Source: Chrysogorgia sp. JL179-B06 (Eukaryota > Cnidaria > Anthozoa > Scleralcyonacea > Chrysogorgiidae). Taken from it: a stretch of 64,000 bases of DNA. The notes under the pieces were generated by a model. It saw nothing but the letters and a program-made list of their open reading frames with translations, ran no database searches and was not told the origin of the DNA. Location: positions 1,253,501 to 1,317,500 of the forward strand of contig JAYKKM010000452.1 of NCBI GenBank assembly GCA_035772405.1, read 5' to 3'. This document shows, one piece after another, positions 1-11,987 of the stretch; the stretch's first letter is position 1; the number at the start of each line of letters is the position of its first letter. Both the position numbers and the translations under genes were made by a program.

Positions 1-755
1 TAAAAAGCAAGAATTATCTAGATGCTTTTACACATACATGTATGATACATAAAAAACACCATATCTGGACAATGACATATTACTGTCAGTGTCAATAACC
101 TTTTCTTTTGGTCTTGTTAAACTATGTTTGGTGATTATCAAAATCGATTCTGACATCAATTTTGTCATTGACCCTAGAACATGTGACCATAGGCAGCCCA
201 ATAAATTATGCTTTTACCCATTCTCCTCATTTAGGGTGCTTTACGCGACGGTGGCAAGTAAGTTCACTAGTTCAACCACAGTGGTTCAACACACCACTAC
301 TGTTCTTCGTAATATAATAATATATAATGTAATATCGTAAATCAATAAGAAAATAACTCCTTAGTAAACACGAATAGTTTTACTAACTTCTCACAAACGT
401 TTGTTGTCCAAAACAGTCGAGAAAGACCACAAGGCACAAATTAATTTGCGAGATGCCTCATTCCTGTTTGTTAACATGTATAATAGATTTTTCCTGAAAA
501 TCAAGTTAGTTATCACTTCTGTAGCCTATACGCATCTGGCAGTTGGGGCTAGGTGGAGAAATTGGAAAACCACATCACCCAGTTTAAATTAGTAATACCA
601 ATAACGAGAAATAAGACGACCAGTACATTAAGCTTACCCGTGAAGGGTTATAGAAAAAATTGCATACATGTTCCTAATTATATTTGGCTAACAAATTACA
701 ATACTGTCAATAGAGTTTGGAGTGAATGGCTGAATGGTTGGTTGAACCAATACAC
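1..755. other. Non-coding stretch, nothing recognised
   Basis: Only short AT-rich open frames without codon structure or family resemblance are present on either strand. I see no repeat, RNA gene or exon that I can support here. Confidence 0.6.
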
Positions 756-1049
756 TTAAAGGGGCTATGTCACGATCTGCCTGGTTACTCAGCTAAGCGT
801 ACTTTTTGATTTTTGATTCGGAATCCAAAATCAAAACGAAGCGAAAGCTACACGATTTATTCGATTAGTATTTGTTATTTTCATGTTGGTGGGTTATTTT
901 TGGACGAGTTATAAGTAAAACGTAATGACAATTTAATGTCTAATCGTGGTGGGAAACGAGAAGGAGCTGGAAGGCTTCGCTCGAGCGAATTTCTATGGCA
1001 AATTAGTGCTGGCTGAGTAACCGGGCAAATCGTGACATAGCCCCTTTAA
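756..1049. mobile_element. MITE with TTAA target duplication
   Basis: The ends form inverted repeats of about 36 bp: the left begins AGGGGCTATGTCACGAT at 760, and the right is its near-exact reverse complement ending at 1045. TTAA stands directly outside both ends (756-759 and 1046-1049). The 286-bp body has no ORF. TTAA duplications are typical of piggyBac-type and some Mariner-related non-autonomous elements, so the family assignment is inference. Confidence 0.85.
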
Positions 1050-2047
1050 GACATAGTCAATAATAGAGAAGTTGAAGGGAGCAACAAGTTTAATATCAAG
1101 TAACATTTATTTAAAATTAAAATACTAATTACTAATTAACGCGAATACGCTATGGATATGGTAAAATATGTCTTTTTATTTCTAGAGGCTATGGAAACTA
1201 AAACATCCCGTAAATGCACAGAACCCTGCATGGATCATAGTGATTGGCGTTAAGCGGTTGTGCTATACTGTAGCTGCCGTACTGATTTTTTCTTGTTGTA
1301 CAAATATATCTTCTTTGACGAAGTTTAATAAATTAAATGAACGACTTCTGCGTGTTGTGTTCTTATTCCTTTATCACTCGAAGGGGAAATGTCACCGAGA
1401 CAATCTCGTACGTATTTTTTAATGAACCAATTAGAATTTCCCGTCCTCAAGCGGATAATTAATGGCGGATGATGGATGGATAATTCAAGCAGCTTTTTTC
1501 AGTTTCCTCGCCTACAATCATTGACAAAATTAGTTGGAACATTGCACAACAGGTGCTTATTTATACTCAAAATTATAGAAATCGACCATTCAATCTCCAA
1601 TTTACCACCTCGCCCCCATACAATGTCACCTTGTGTATTATACGAACACGAAACGAAGCAATTGACTGAAGTTTGTCACGATTAATGTGTTGACAACATT
1701 GTTTAGGTGGAGAGGGGGCCCGCGATGCCATATCGTTACGCTTTGTTTCGACAATGTTGTCAATGATTGTCTGAGATCGAGTGAGTCTGGTAATTTGTAA
1801 TTACTTTGCTTCAATCATTTTCTTATTCGAAAATGTCAAACTGAACAATTTTCCATTACTTTCGGGCCAATGTTTTCAAGATTTCATCACTCGTATATAA
1901 ATTTTAGCGGACGCCATGTTTGGCCTATATTTCAGATTTTGGTTGCAGGGTGAATAATGAATACGATTGGTCAGAATAGGAATATTTCAGTTATAAGGTT
2001 TGTGATTGGATAACGCTACTAGTGGTCTATCACCAATAGACCACTAA
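1050..2047. other. Non-coding stretch, nothing recognised
   Basis: AT-rich sequence with only short open frames. No coding resemblance, RNA gene or clear repeat was seen. Confidence 0.55.
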
Positions 2048-2494
2048 ATTGTAAATAACATCGAAAAAGTCTTCAAGCTCCAGAAGCGTGCTGCTCGTGT
2101 AATTTTAGATGCAGACACGCGGTCAAATAGCGTACAGCTTTTTAAGAAATTAAAATGGATTCCTTTTTTCGACGAAGTTAAAATAAATAAATGTATTTAT
2201 ATACATAAGCGTCTGTATGGAAAATGTCCCCCTTATTTATCTAAATTATTAACATGTAATTTTGACATACACAATAGGTCTACCCGTTTTGGTGCCGTAA
2301 ATCTTGTATGTCCACGCTACAAACGCGAAACTGAAGGGGGTCGATCATTCTCAGTGTCAGCCTGCAGACTGTGGAACTCGCTTCCAAATAGTATTAAGAA
2401 ACTGAACTGTGTAGATAATTTTAAGAAAGTACTCTTCGAACATTTTTTCAACAATTTTAATAACTTAGATCATTTTATTATATCAATTCCATAG
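2048..2494 (+). pseudogene. 5'-truncated LINE reverse transcriptase C-terminus
   Basis: A continuous 148-codon frame without an ATG runs to a TAG at 2492-2494. It reads as the C-terminal part of a CR1/L2-type LINE ORF2: an LQKRAARVI motif near the start, a PPYL motif in the middle, then SACRLWNSLP and a final segment rich in Phe and Asn. These are the post-RT motifs found in many animal non-LTR retrotransposons. The RT and endonuclease domains are absent, the usual 5' truncation. AT-rich 3' sequence with AATAAA follows to about 2650. Family is known from motifs; clade is inference. Confidence 0.8.
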
Positions 2495-2709
2495 TTCTTA
2501 ATTTATTTTACTTTATATATATTATATCTTATTAATCAATCTGTATTTATAATTAACCTATCATGCATGTAATTATCCTAGTATAGAGGGCCACTGGTTA
2601 TTCAGTTTTTAACTGTTATGTGTTTCACCCTCTTATAAATAAATAAAGTTGGTTATAGTAGCTCAGCCAATCAGAATGCCGAATTTGTAATAGACCACTA
2701 GTTGGTTGA

Positions 2710-2870
2710 TACTAATTAACAATTAGACAACGAGCCCGAGTTTTCTATTTAACAATTAGACAACGAGTCCGAGTTGTCTATGAGCGAATAGTCAACGAAG
2801 GCGAAGCCTGAGTTGACTATTCGCTCATAGACAACGAGGACGAGTTGTCTAATTGTTTTAGTAGAAACAA
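2710..2870. repeat. Fold-back element, copy 1
   Basis: Long inverted repeat: ATTAGACAACGAG...GAGCGAATAGTCAAC on the left pairs with its reverse complement on the right around a short loop of GAAGGCGAAGCC type. The outer ends read CTAATTAACAATTAG and CTAATTGTTTTAGTAG. The left arm carries a small internal duplication. No coding capacity. Confidence 0.75.
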
Positions 2871-3363
2871 ATTAGTGGACTATTACAAATCATGCATTCG
2901 CAAAAAAATTATCCAAAAACTCATGTGAAACCTCCCCAAAGCGAGAGTTTTCTGCCATTGTTTTGGGCGCGTTTCCCAAACGTTGTCTATCACGAATAGA
3001 CAACGGTTGAGTAGCCAATCAGAATGCAGCATTTGTAATAGACTATGGTCAGTTTCTACTAATTAACAATTAGACAACGAGTCCGAGTTGTCTATGAGCG
3101 AATAGTCAATGAAGGCGAAGCCTGAGTTGACTATTCGCTCATAGACAACGAGGACGAGTTGTAATTGTTTTAGTAGAAACAAATTAGTGGACTATTACAA
3201 ATCATGCATTCTCCAAAAAATTATCCAAAAACTCATCTGAAACCTCCCCAAAACGAGAGTTTTCTGCCATTGTTTTGAACGCGTTTCCCAAACGTTGTCT
3301 ATCACGAATAGACAACGGTTGAGTAGCCAATCAGAATGCAGCATTTGTAATAGACCATGGTCA
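2755..3363. repeat. Two direct ~312-bp repeat units
   Basis: The block containing the fold-back plus about 190 bp of downstream sequence (with GCGAGAGTTTTCTGCC and the inverted pair around ATCACGAATAGACAACGG) occurs twice in the same orientation, starting near 2755 and 3067, with a few substitutions. A third, shorter fold-back follows. It looks like tandem duplication of a fold-back and its flank. Confidence 0.75.
3052..3180. repeat. Fold-back element, copy 2
   Basis: Same family as the copy at 2710-2870. The outer ends GTTTCTACTAA and TTAGTAGAAAC are perfect inverted repeats. One arm has lost a few bases (GAGTTGTAATTG instead of GAGTTGTCTAATTG). Confidence 0.75.
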
Positions 3364-3458
3364 GTTTCTACTAAGAGCTGATAGTGAACGAGGGCGAAGC
3401 CCGAGTTGACTATCGCTCATAGAAAACGAGGGCGAGTTGTCTAATTGTTTTAGTATAA
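3364..3458. repeat. Fold-back element, shortened copy 3
   Basis: Begins GTTTCTACTAAGAGC and ends CTAATTGTTTTAGTATAAA. The left arm is truncated, the loop GGGCGAAGCCC is conserved, and the right arm is largely intact. This is a deletion derivative of the two preceding copies. Confidence 0.65.
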
Positions 3459-3803
3459 ATTTACAAGTTTCTAACACATACAAAAAATTATTTAGCATTT
3501 TTCATAAAATAAATATGTAAATAACCTTAACCTTACGTGAACACGCGTCCGATTGTTGTCCGACTGTTGCCGAGTGATGAGCTAGTGAAAGCATCACGTG
3601 TTCGACAGATCAAACGAAAATCAATTGATCAGACAACAGATCAAGGCATCAAGCTGTCAAATCGTGAAAAAAATTACAAACAAAGGCAGAGTCAAAACAA
3701 AGGCAGAGTCAAAACAAAGGCAGAATCTCAAGTCTAAAGAAACTTTTCAACACTTGTTAAGAAAACCAAATGTTTCAAAGATTCAGAAATTGCAAGGATA
3801 AGT
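3459..3803. other. Stretch with two weak ORFs, unrecognised
   Basis: Two overlapping plus-strand frames (about 66 codons each, 3537-3801) encode Lys/Gln-rich peptides that share an imperfect CAAAGGCAGAGTCAAAA tandem repeat. I cannot assign them to a family. They may be part of the 5' region of an element, or chance. Confidence 0.3.
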
Positions 3804-5108
3804 TTACATGGGCGATCCAAAGTAATTGTTGTTGACGATATTCACCGAACAACCTTGAAACTGGAAATTTGGAGCTGACTTAAAGAATGACTCTCGACCT
3901 GTCATCGGTGATTGATCGATGTTTACATCAACAACTGAGAACGGTGGTCGAGCTGAAATTGTAGACTGAGGAACGGCTATGGGCATTCTTCCCTTGGCCT
4001 GCTCTTCGGGTTTGTTGTCGCCAGAGCTTGTAACGACGAATTCGCTTAGAATCGCCGACATCTTCTCCTTTTGTTGAAAAGACGGCCTGTTGCTGTAAGA
4101 CTAGATATCGCATCGGACTTGTGGCCAGTGACACATTTTATATGGCGGGTTTCAACATCTGCATTTGACAAAACTATCACAGACGTTGCTCGTATGCAAT
4201 GATTGCTCAACGGGGGATTTATATTGGCATTTTTGGACATGGTACGCATCATGGAGTTGAGAGAATTCTGACCAAGAGGCGAATTACAAAACCAAACAGA
4301 TTCCACTTCTGGGTTGAACTTTGAAGAGTTATCTCTTGGCCTCTGGAAAAGGAAATCTGCAGCTGGATGGAGATGACTGAGGAAATTTTTTACAGTTTCC
4401 ACAGGGCATTTTGGAGACTCACGGACTTCAAACATTTTGCCATCTGACTCATCTTCTTCGTCGACAAGACCGCCTTGATGATTTTTCGTGGCTAATATAG
4501 CACCCGGAACGTCGCGTTGGAGCTCAAAATAGCGTTTTCCACCAGGGGTTGCTCTTAATACCAACATCTCTTTTTTCATTTGCCTTTGGTTCTCACGACC
4601 TCTTTTACCAAAGTAAAAAGTGACGTAAAACCAAGCAGTACGCAGGAGTTGTGCGGGACATTTTGAATTCGCCACACCAAGCTGTTCTTCTTGAAACAAC
4701 TTTTCAACCTCTTCCTTTGTTATGGGATGTTTATGGACAACACCTGCAATTTTTCCTTCTCTTCGCAAGGATTTTGCAAATGCGTCAAGAGCATCATTGG
4801 CTTGTTTGAATTGAGGGTCGTTTATTATCGACCAAGGCTTGTTGTTTGGGGCGCCTCTAACAAATCTTTCGACTGCTGCACGGATGGATTTTAGTGACGA
4901 TAATTTGAAGAAAGAACCGTCTTTCTTGCGAACACAAAGGTAAAACTTTTTTAAGCAATTTGCCAACTCTTCTTTTGACATTTCTTGTATTGAAACTGTG
5001 TATTCTGGTCGAGTTTCTAGCCATTCTGTTTAAAACAAGGCGAAAACTTCGCATGAAAAATGTTTTAGGAATTTCTTCATTTGAAATGTCAGCAAATCTC
5101 GACGCCAT
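3804..5108 (-). pseudogene. Crypton-like tyrosine recombinase (DUF3504 type), frameshifted
   Basis: Three overlapping minus-strand frames together resemble the metazoan ZMYM/KCTD-associated DUF3504 family, derived from Crypton tyrosine recombinases. The N-terminal piece starts at 5108 (MASRFADIS), the core runs 4981-4046, and the C-terminal tail runs 4061-3804. The core keeps an SNHCIRATS segment with the HxxR motif and a VTGHKSD segment. A frameshift near 5000 separates start from core. A second near 4095-4110 puts the segment with the expected catalytic tyrosine in another frame, next to an in-frame stop. Family is known from motifs; loss of activity is inference. Assembly indels are an alternative. 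Confidence 0.75.
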
Positions 5109-5222
5109 TGTTGCGAAAAAAATTAACGAGCTTTGTTAAAAGCATATTATAAGACGCCCAGTGATTGGTCAATTTCTTTAAAAGGATAGTTTTCATTGGC
5201 TTATTCCACAGGTTTATATCAG

Positions 5223-5366
5223 CGGATAGTAACTCCTGTAATAGCCAATGAAAATTGAGGATTTTTGATAGAAACTTGTAAATTTATACTAACATCGGAT
5301 AGTAACTCCTGCGATAGCCAATGAAAATTTAGGATTTGTGATAGAAACTTGTCGATTTATACTAAA
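5223..5366. repeat. Tandem duplication, 73-bp period
   Basis: CGGATAGTAACTCCTG begins two adjacent units at 5223 and 5296. Both end in ACTTGT..ATTTATACTAA. A few substitutions separate them. Confidence 0.8.
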
Positions 5367-5640
5367 TCACAACATATAAACCCTAGTCCAATTACTACTT
5401 CAAAGTTATACAACCGTTACATCGAAGCTCTATTTAGCCCAGAACGTCCTCTCGGTGGTGATTTTCAATCAATAATTTTTACGTTTTCAGTGATTTGCAT
5501 TTCGATATGTCTGGAAATATTTGTTTGTAAAAGCTCTATTATACAGGTAGCTTGTTTGAATCCTCTAGATTGGGCGAACCATTAATTAAAGCAAGATGTT
5601 ATATGCATTTAATAATGTATAATGTATAATATATGTACCC

Positions 5641-5835
5641 TGGTACAGTAGGATCCTACAAGATCCTACTAGGATCTTAATGTCATCAGAATCCTGACAA
5701 GGATCCTGATACGATCCTGATGTGATCAGGATGGGATCCTAATCAGGATCCTAATAGGATCCTAAAATCACCAGGATCCTGACCATCCTAACCTTTTTAG
5801 GATCCTAATAATAATGGTCAGGAATCGCAGGGCTA
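5641..5835. repeat. Degenerate GGATCCT satellite, small array
   Basis: GGATCCT, GATCCTA and near variants recur about every 7-20 bp, mixing both orientations (GGATCC is palindromic). The same motif makes the larger array at 7286-7925. Confidence 0.85.
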
Positions 5836-5929
5836 TCAACGGCGCTATCCCAGGCTCTTACATGAATGTTAACGCTTTTATAAATAGGATTTTGGCTGGC
5901 GTTCCTTTCGCCAAACTCCCGCCTAGAAA

Positions 5930-6060
5930 ATAGGCTAGTGATAATATAGGCTAGTGATAATATAGGCTAGTGATAATATAGGCTAGTGATAATATAGGCT
6001 AGTGATAATATAGGCTAGTGATAATATAGGCTAGTGATAATATAGGCTAGTGGTAATATA
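5930..6060. repeat. 16-bp tandem repeat, about 8 units
   Basis: The unit ATAGGCTAGTGATAAT is repeated almost perfectly. The last unit has GTGGTAAT. This is a minisatellite with no coding frame of interest. Confidence 0.95.
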
Positions 6061-7285
6061 GTTCGAGTGTCCCTTTAGTTTGATTGTAAGTCAGAGCAGT
6101 TCGTACTCCGTCGTTGGTGAAAAGTTCGAGTTGGAGAAACTAATTCAAAATTACTCAGGCCGCGGCAATTGAAGAGAGTGGAGAAAACATCGGACGTTTG
6201 GGAACTGTTTTTCAGCTGCCAGCCTGCCATACAATGTTGTCAGCAACCGAGAGAGAAACTGCGCGCATTTCTGATTCCAACAAGGTGAGATAAATACGCT
6301 TGTTATGTTAATTTTAATTTGTATGAGCAATTATTAGTTTAGAAAGCGGGGCGGATGTGAATCTAGCCTTCGTGCCGATAATGATAACTGGGGTAAACGC
6401 ACATCAGAAAGTTATAATTTCACGTTCAATCATCTGAAAAAACTATGGATTTCATGTCACATGCTTCAAACCATAAGACGTTTACATGAAATATTTTGTG
6501 TGTCATATCATCCCACCAAGCAGGATAGGTATAGAAACACCACTTCCACTTCAGTTATGAAGAAGACATCTTTGCGTTTCTGTTTAAAGTTTCAACTGGC
6601 GCTAACGTTACTGCGCGTTAATTGTGTATCTTTATACGATGACTTAAAAGTTAGTATATTTTCGTAAAATCTTCCAGAATATACCGCTAATGAAATTTTG
6701 CTAACGCAATTAAGTTGACAGCAAAAGGAAACGCGGCGATTTACACCTCGATATCACTGAGGTCGAGAGTCGAACTCAGAATAAATTGCCAATAAAAAGC
6801 TGTTAAACAAATTGCTGATTTATAATTCAGAATTAATTTCCTCTGCAATACGAGGCCAGGTTATATACTGCCACATTTGCAAGGTATCAAAAGAATCAAA
6901 TCTGCTTCCGCGTGCTCGTCCGTTCCCGCTTGACCGTGCGTGAAGATTGACTTGAACAACTTCGTAACAAACGTTTATGGTGTTATTTTCCTCGTTAAAT
7001 AAAATGATCATTGTCTCAAACGACAAGGTTCGGTTTGTTTATTATATAGTTTGGAATCTCTGTGGTCTCATACTATATCAGGACGAAATGACGAAATGAA
7101 TCCTAACTTTAACGTTTTATTTTTAATGCTGATAGCATAATATATTGCGAGTTTTGCAACTTGATACATACACTACTCCTGTCTCCCTATGACAGACTTC
7201 GTCCAGTGTAAATTTCCTTTTGGTGTCAACTTATATTATTATTTCATTCTGATTATTGAATCTCATTAGTTATTTATGGCTCATG
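6061..7285. other. Non-coding stretch between satellite arrays
   Basis: No recognisable gene. A 68-codon minus-strand frame around 6820-7026 has no family resemblance I trust. Base composition is similar to the flanks. Confidence 0.5.
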
Positions 7286-7925
7286 TATAAGGATCCTACA
7301 AGATATCATATTTCAGGATCCTGTATAAGATCCAGCAGGATATTTCATGATCCTGTGTAAGATCTTGCAGGATATTTCAGGATCCTGTATATGCTACAGG
7401 ATATGTCAGAATCCTGTACAAGATGCTACAGGATATTTCAGGATCCTGTACAAGATCCTACAGGATATTTCAGGATCCTGTAGGATATTTTAGGATCCTG
7501 TATAAGATCCTACAGGATACTTCAGGATCCTGTAGGACCTTGTACAGGATCGTACAGGATCGTGTAGTATCCTGATAGGATCGTGTAGGATCATGTAGGA
7601 TCTTGTATAGGATCCTGTAGGATCCTGTAGGATCCTGTAGGATATTTCAGGATCCTGTGCAAGATCCTACAGGATATTTCAGGCTCCTGTACAAGATCCT
7701 GTAGAATATTTTAGGATCCTGTACAAGTTCCTACAGGATATACTTCAGGATCCTGTAGGATCTTGTACTGGATCCTACAGGATCATGTAGGATCCTGGTA
7801 GGATCGTGTAGGATCCTGTAGGATCTTGTACAGGATCCTACAGGATCCTACAGGATCTTGTAGGATCGTGACAGGGTCCTATAGGATCTTGTACAGGGTC
7901 CTGTAGGATCTTACAGGATCCTGTA
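7286..7925. repeat. Degenerate GGATCCTGTA satellite, large array
   Basis: About 640 bp made almost entirely of CAGGATCCTGTA, ACAAGATCCTACAG and GATATTTCAG blocks in alternating orientation. The blocks are self-complementary, so the array could fold extensively. Flanking it on the right is a short GGGCCGTAGTTCGAAAGTAAT tandem pair (7926-7980). Confidence 0.9.
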
Positions 7926-7986
7926 TGGCCGTAGTTCGAAAGTAATGGGCCGTAGTTCGAAAGTAATGGGCGTACTTCGAAATTCG

Positions 7987-10395
7987 TCACTGTCTACCGT
8001 CCACCCTATTCTGAGACACACTCGGTACCAACTAGTGTATTTTTTCAAGAGTTTACCATTTATCTCGAAAGTATAGTAATTTGTCCAGAGGTGCTAGTAA
8101 TCGGGGGCGACTTCAATTTCCATATGGATGATTCATCTGATGCGGATGCTATACACGAGATCGACGACCTTCTGCAAACCTTTGGACTTCTACAACATAT
8201 AACATTTGACACACACATCTCTGGACATTGGCTTGACCTCATAATCACTCGGTCTTCTAGCGACGTCGTAGTCCTCTCTCCTCGTCCTTCATTATTTTTA
8301 TCAGACCATTGCTTCGCTGAGTGTGTTCTTGACATTCCGTCTCCAACAATTACTGTAAAAGAAGTGAGCTACCGCAAATTGAAGCAGATTGACTTATCGG
8401 CTTTACAGATGACATTATTACTTCGGAACTTTGTAGTCTCCCTATGAACGAACTTGCAGCAAATTACGATCGCGTCTTGCGCGGACTGTCCTGGACAATC
8501 ATGCTCCAGTGCAGCGCAAGATTCTGATTGTGCGACTAAGAGTCCCATGGTTTAGTGATGATTTGAAACAGTTAAAGGCTGAGCGCCGAAAACTGGAGAA
8601 AAAGATAAGGAAAAGCAACCTGCCCTCAAATATTTCTGAGTATCGGGGGGTATACAACGAGTATTGTGCACTTCTCAAAGATGCAAAGAAGAAGCATAAT
8701 ACTCTGAACTCATTCAAGATTGTGCAGGTGATTCTAAGAAGCGCTTCCAGGTTGTGAACTGTCTTTGTAAGGAGCGTTCAGATACCGTAACCTTCTTCCG
8801 CCCCACGTCAATCCACAGCAGCTGCCAGATGATTTTGGCGAGTTCTTCCGCCGCAAAATCGCTCTTACAAAAGGACATTGAAAGTTGCACAATTCAACCG
8901 CCAACAATTACGATTCCCTCCCTGCAGTCAAACTCGAGAGCTTTGTTTCTGTATCTGAAGATGAAGTGCGTGACATAATTACTGTATCTCTGCGTCCAAC
9001 GCTAGTTGTCAACTTGACCCTATTCTTACTTGGTTAGTGAAGAAGTGTGTTAATGAGCTGACGCCAATCATCACGCAGATGATTAATTGGTCGTTGGAAG
9101 GAGGATGTGTTGCCGAGAACTGGAAGATCGCGCAGATTGTTCCACTGCTCAAGAAGTTGGGTCTTGAAGTGGTCTTCAATAACTTAGCAACCTGCCTTCA
9201 TATCCAAAATGGCTGAGAAGGCAGTCATTCCTCGGCTTTTTGGACATTGTTGCGAAAATGCCCCTCTTCCCACAAAGCAGTCATCATACCGACAATATCA
9301 CTCAACAGAAACTGCCCTACTCAGAGTACACAACGATATTCTCATGAACATGGATAAACAGGAAGTCACTCTCTTGGTTCTCTTGGACCTTAGCGCGGCC
9401 TTCGATACCATTGATCATAACATCATGGGTGACTTACTGGAGAATGATTTCGGTATCACAGACAAAGCTCTTCGCTGGCTCAAGTCGTTTCTAATTGAGA
9501 GGAAACAGCGTGTTGTAATCGACCGGCAACAGTCTAGGGTCTTTGATCTCTCCAGTGGTGTTCCACAGAGAAGCTGTCATGGACCCATACTTTTTATAAT
9601 GTATGTCTCTCGTTTATTCAAAGTTGTCAAGAAACACCTACCAGATGTTCACGATCGATATGCGGACGACACGCAACTATACCTACATTATCCTTTAGCC
9701 CTGGATCTTCGGGGGTGGCTGACATTCGGGGGTGGATGGCTAATCATCAACTCATGCTCAATGACAGCAAGACGGAATTTCTGATTATCGGATCCCGCCA
9801 ACAGTTATCCAAGGCGAACATTGAAAATATCCAGGTACATGTAGTACTAGGTTCCTCCGAGATCAAGCCCGCCAGCTCTGTGCGTAATTTGGGAGCCTGG
9901 TTTGACAGCTCTATATATATGACCATGAATGTCCACATCGGCAAAGTATGCAGTAAAGCTTTCGTGGACTGTACAACATTCGGCAGATCAGGAAGTTCTT
10001 GACAGAATTAGAGTCGACTAAGACAATGATGCACGCCTTCGTTACTTCCCACCTGGATTACTGCAATTCATTACTCTATGGAATTCCGCAATACCAGATC
10101 GATCGTCTTCAAAGCGTACTAAACGCTGCTGCTCGCATCACTTGCTTCGCCTTGCTTCTCGCATATCACACCTGTCCTGAATGGCTTCACGTTCAATTTC
10201 GCTGTTCGTATCCACTTCAAGATCGCCCTTCTTGTTTTTAAGGCTCTCACAGGCATGGCTCCGCCCTATCTAATTGAACTGTTACAAGTAAAGACTGCAA
10301 GTCGTTATGCGCTCCGCACCGACAGCCAGCTACTTTTAAAGGTTCCCCGTACAAGACCTTCGGTGATCGTGCCTTCGTTCTCGCTGCAACCGGGA
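7987..10395 (+). pseudogene. Decayed CR1-like LINE (endonuclease and reverse transcriptase)
   Basis: Fragments in several plus frames make one non-LTR retrotransposon ORF2. The endonuclease part (7987-8400) has a YRPP motif, GGDFNFHMD and a SDHC segment. A Lys-rich linker follows around 8510-8720. The RT (9209-9700) has DLSAAFDTIDH and an RYADDTQLY catalytic box, and its SSGVPQ motif is followed by a substituted segment. The thumb and tail region runs to about 10395, with NLGAWFDSS and HLDYCNSLLYG. Many frameshifts and stops show it is dead. Its 3' part ends abruptly where a tRNA-like repeat begins at 10383-10454, so the tail was lost or the repeat inserted there. Confidence 0.85.
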
Positions 10396-10454
10396 ATCGA
10401 ACCCGAGGTCGCCGAATCAACACATCGGCGCTCTAACCACTGAGCTATTGAGAC
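10383..10454 (-). repeat. tRNA-like repeat, copy 1
   Basis: On the minus strand it starts GTCTCAATAGCTCAGTGG and contains a D-arm/A-box (TAGCTCAGTGGTTAGAGC) and a T-arm/B-box (GGTTCGATTCC). A CCGA..TCGG anticodon-like stem encloses a 7-nt loop whose centre would be GTT. The acceptor stem has mismatches because the 3' end runs into LINE sequence. This is a tRNA-derived element rather than a functional tRNA. Confidence 0.65.
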
Positions 10455-10487
10455 ACGGTCAGCTGAACAGTCAAACATCATATACAT

Positions 10488-10943
10488 ATTTATACATCGC
10501 CCTCATGACTCTCAAATCTCTACAGGAAGACATCTCATCTTCGACGAAGTAGAGCGAAGCCTCTCGCAGGACTTCCTCGAGTAGCGAGCTTATATCACCG
10601 GCTCTTGTATACAGGAGGCTTTACAACAATTTTCTTTAGATGAAGAGAGGATTTATTAATGGTCAAATATATGTATATGAAAATTCAACTGCCCCAACCG
10701 GGAATCGGGATGCGTTGATTCTGAGACCTCGGGTTCGATTCCCGGTTGGGGCAGTCAAATTTTCATATACATTAATAAATCCTCTCTTCATCTAAAGAAA
10801 ATTGTTGTAAAGCCTCATGTATACAAGAGCCAGTGATATAAGCTCGCTACTTGAGGAAGTCCTGCGAGAACTAGGCTTCGCTCTAGTTCGTCGAAGATGA
10901 GATGTCTTCCTGTAGAGATTTGAGAGTCAGGGCGATGTATAAA
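10488..10943. repeat. Large fold-back element with tRNA-like centre
   Basis: Two arms of about 200 bp are inverted copies (left from ATTTATACATCGCCC, right ending GGGCGATGTATAAAT) with few differences. At the tip (10690-10756) lies a tRNA-like unit ending CGGGTTCGATTCCCGG, itself preceded by a reversed partial copy CCCCAACCGGGAATCG. The arms have no ORF. Either an inverted duplication pivoted on the tRNA-like unit, or this is a fold-back transposon that captured it. Confidence 0.8.
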
Positions 10944-11699
10944 TGGCCAGTTCTTTGTTACAGACGTTACACTTAGACGAGATTTTGTGGTTTTACTTAA
11001 GTATAATTTGAAGGCCAAAGGGAGATTTGATTTTTCTTTTGTCTATATTTGTTAGGTAGGGGGAGTGAAGTTGTACAACTGGTAACAGAATAAATCAAGT
11101 CTCCCAAGTTCCTTGAGGGTTAAAGTAGCGTTACAGACGTTACAGTAAAATCACCCATACTTTCAGGTTATTGTATTTGAACACAAATTTCTGTGAATTT
11201 AAAAACCTTTAAAACCATAATTGTGATGGAGCTCTTGCTATGTGTTTGCAGTTTATTATAAACAGTAGACTTTCCAGAATTATTCTATTCACTCTAAGCG
11301 ATGCAGAAAAGTTTAGTGTTACAGACGCTACAGCTTTTGTTACAGACGTTACACTGTAGGAAATATAGATATTTTATGCAATGAAACTTAAAGGTAAAAT
11401 AATATGAACACTAGAAATGTATGTTTTATACAGCTGTTATCCAACTTGTCAACCCATTTCTAATGCTTAAGCTACAGTGTATTGAATAGGTTAGTCTTAG
11501 ATACCTTATAATTATTTAATATAAGGATTTTTAATATAAATAAATATAAAAGTAATATACAAATCTGAAATTGTGATACTTTTGCTAGAAATGCAGTCAT
11601 ATTGGTCAGCAGTATTTAGTAGAAAAGCATGCTTATTCTCTGGCATGTGAGTGAGTTTGGCCTTGACTATGTAATCTGTAAGTGATTGCTTATGATTGA

Positions 11700-11960
11700 A
11701 ATTTGCTTATACCCAACAATTATATATTATAATTATAATTATAATAACAATTATACCAATTTAATAATTTAATAACAATTAAATAATACGTTATTATTAT
11801 TAATATATTAAATTAATTATTAAATTATAAATTATTAAATTATTAAATTAATTATTAAATTAATATTAATTAATATTAATATATTATTATTAATATATTA
11901 AATAATAATAATTACCTATAATAATATAAATAATAATTTAATAACAATTTAATAACAATT
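11700..11960. repeat. AT-only low-complexity tract
   Basis: About 260 bp consisting nearly entirely of TAATAATTAAAT permutations. Simple AT-rich sequence. Confidence 0.85.
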
Positions 11961-11987
11961 ATACCCAATTGAATCATTTAACAATGA

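Noticed and set aside
6820..7026. 68-codon minus-strand ORF
   Set aside because: No recognisable domain; not compatible with the DRC1-like exons by content.
7286..7925. Regularly spaced repeats resembling a CRISPR array
   Set aside because: Units are irregular, self-complementary and without unique spacers; the window is eukaryotic.
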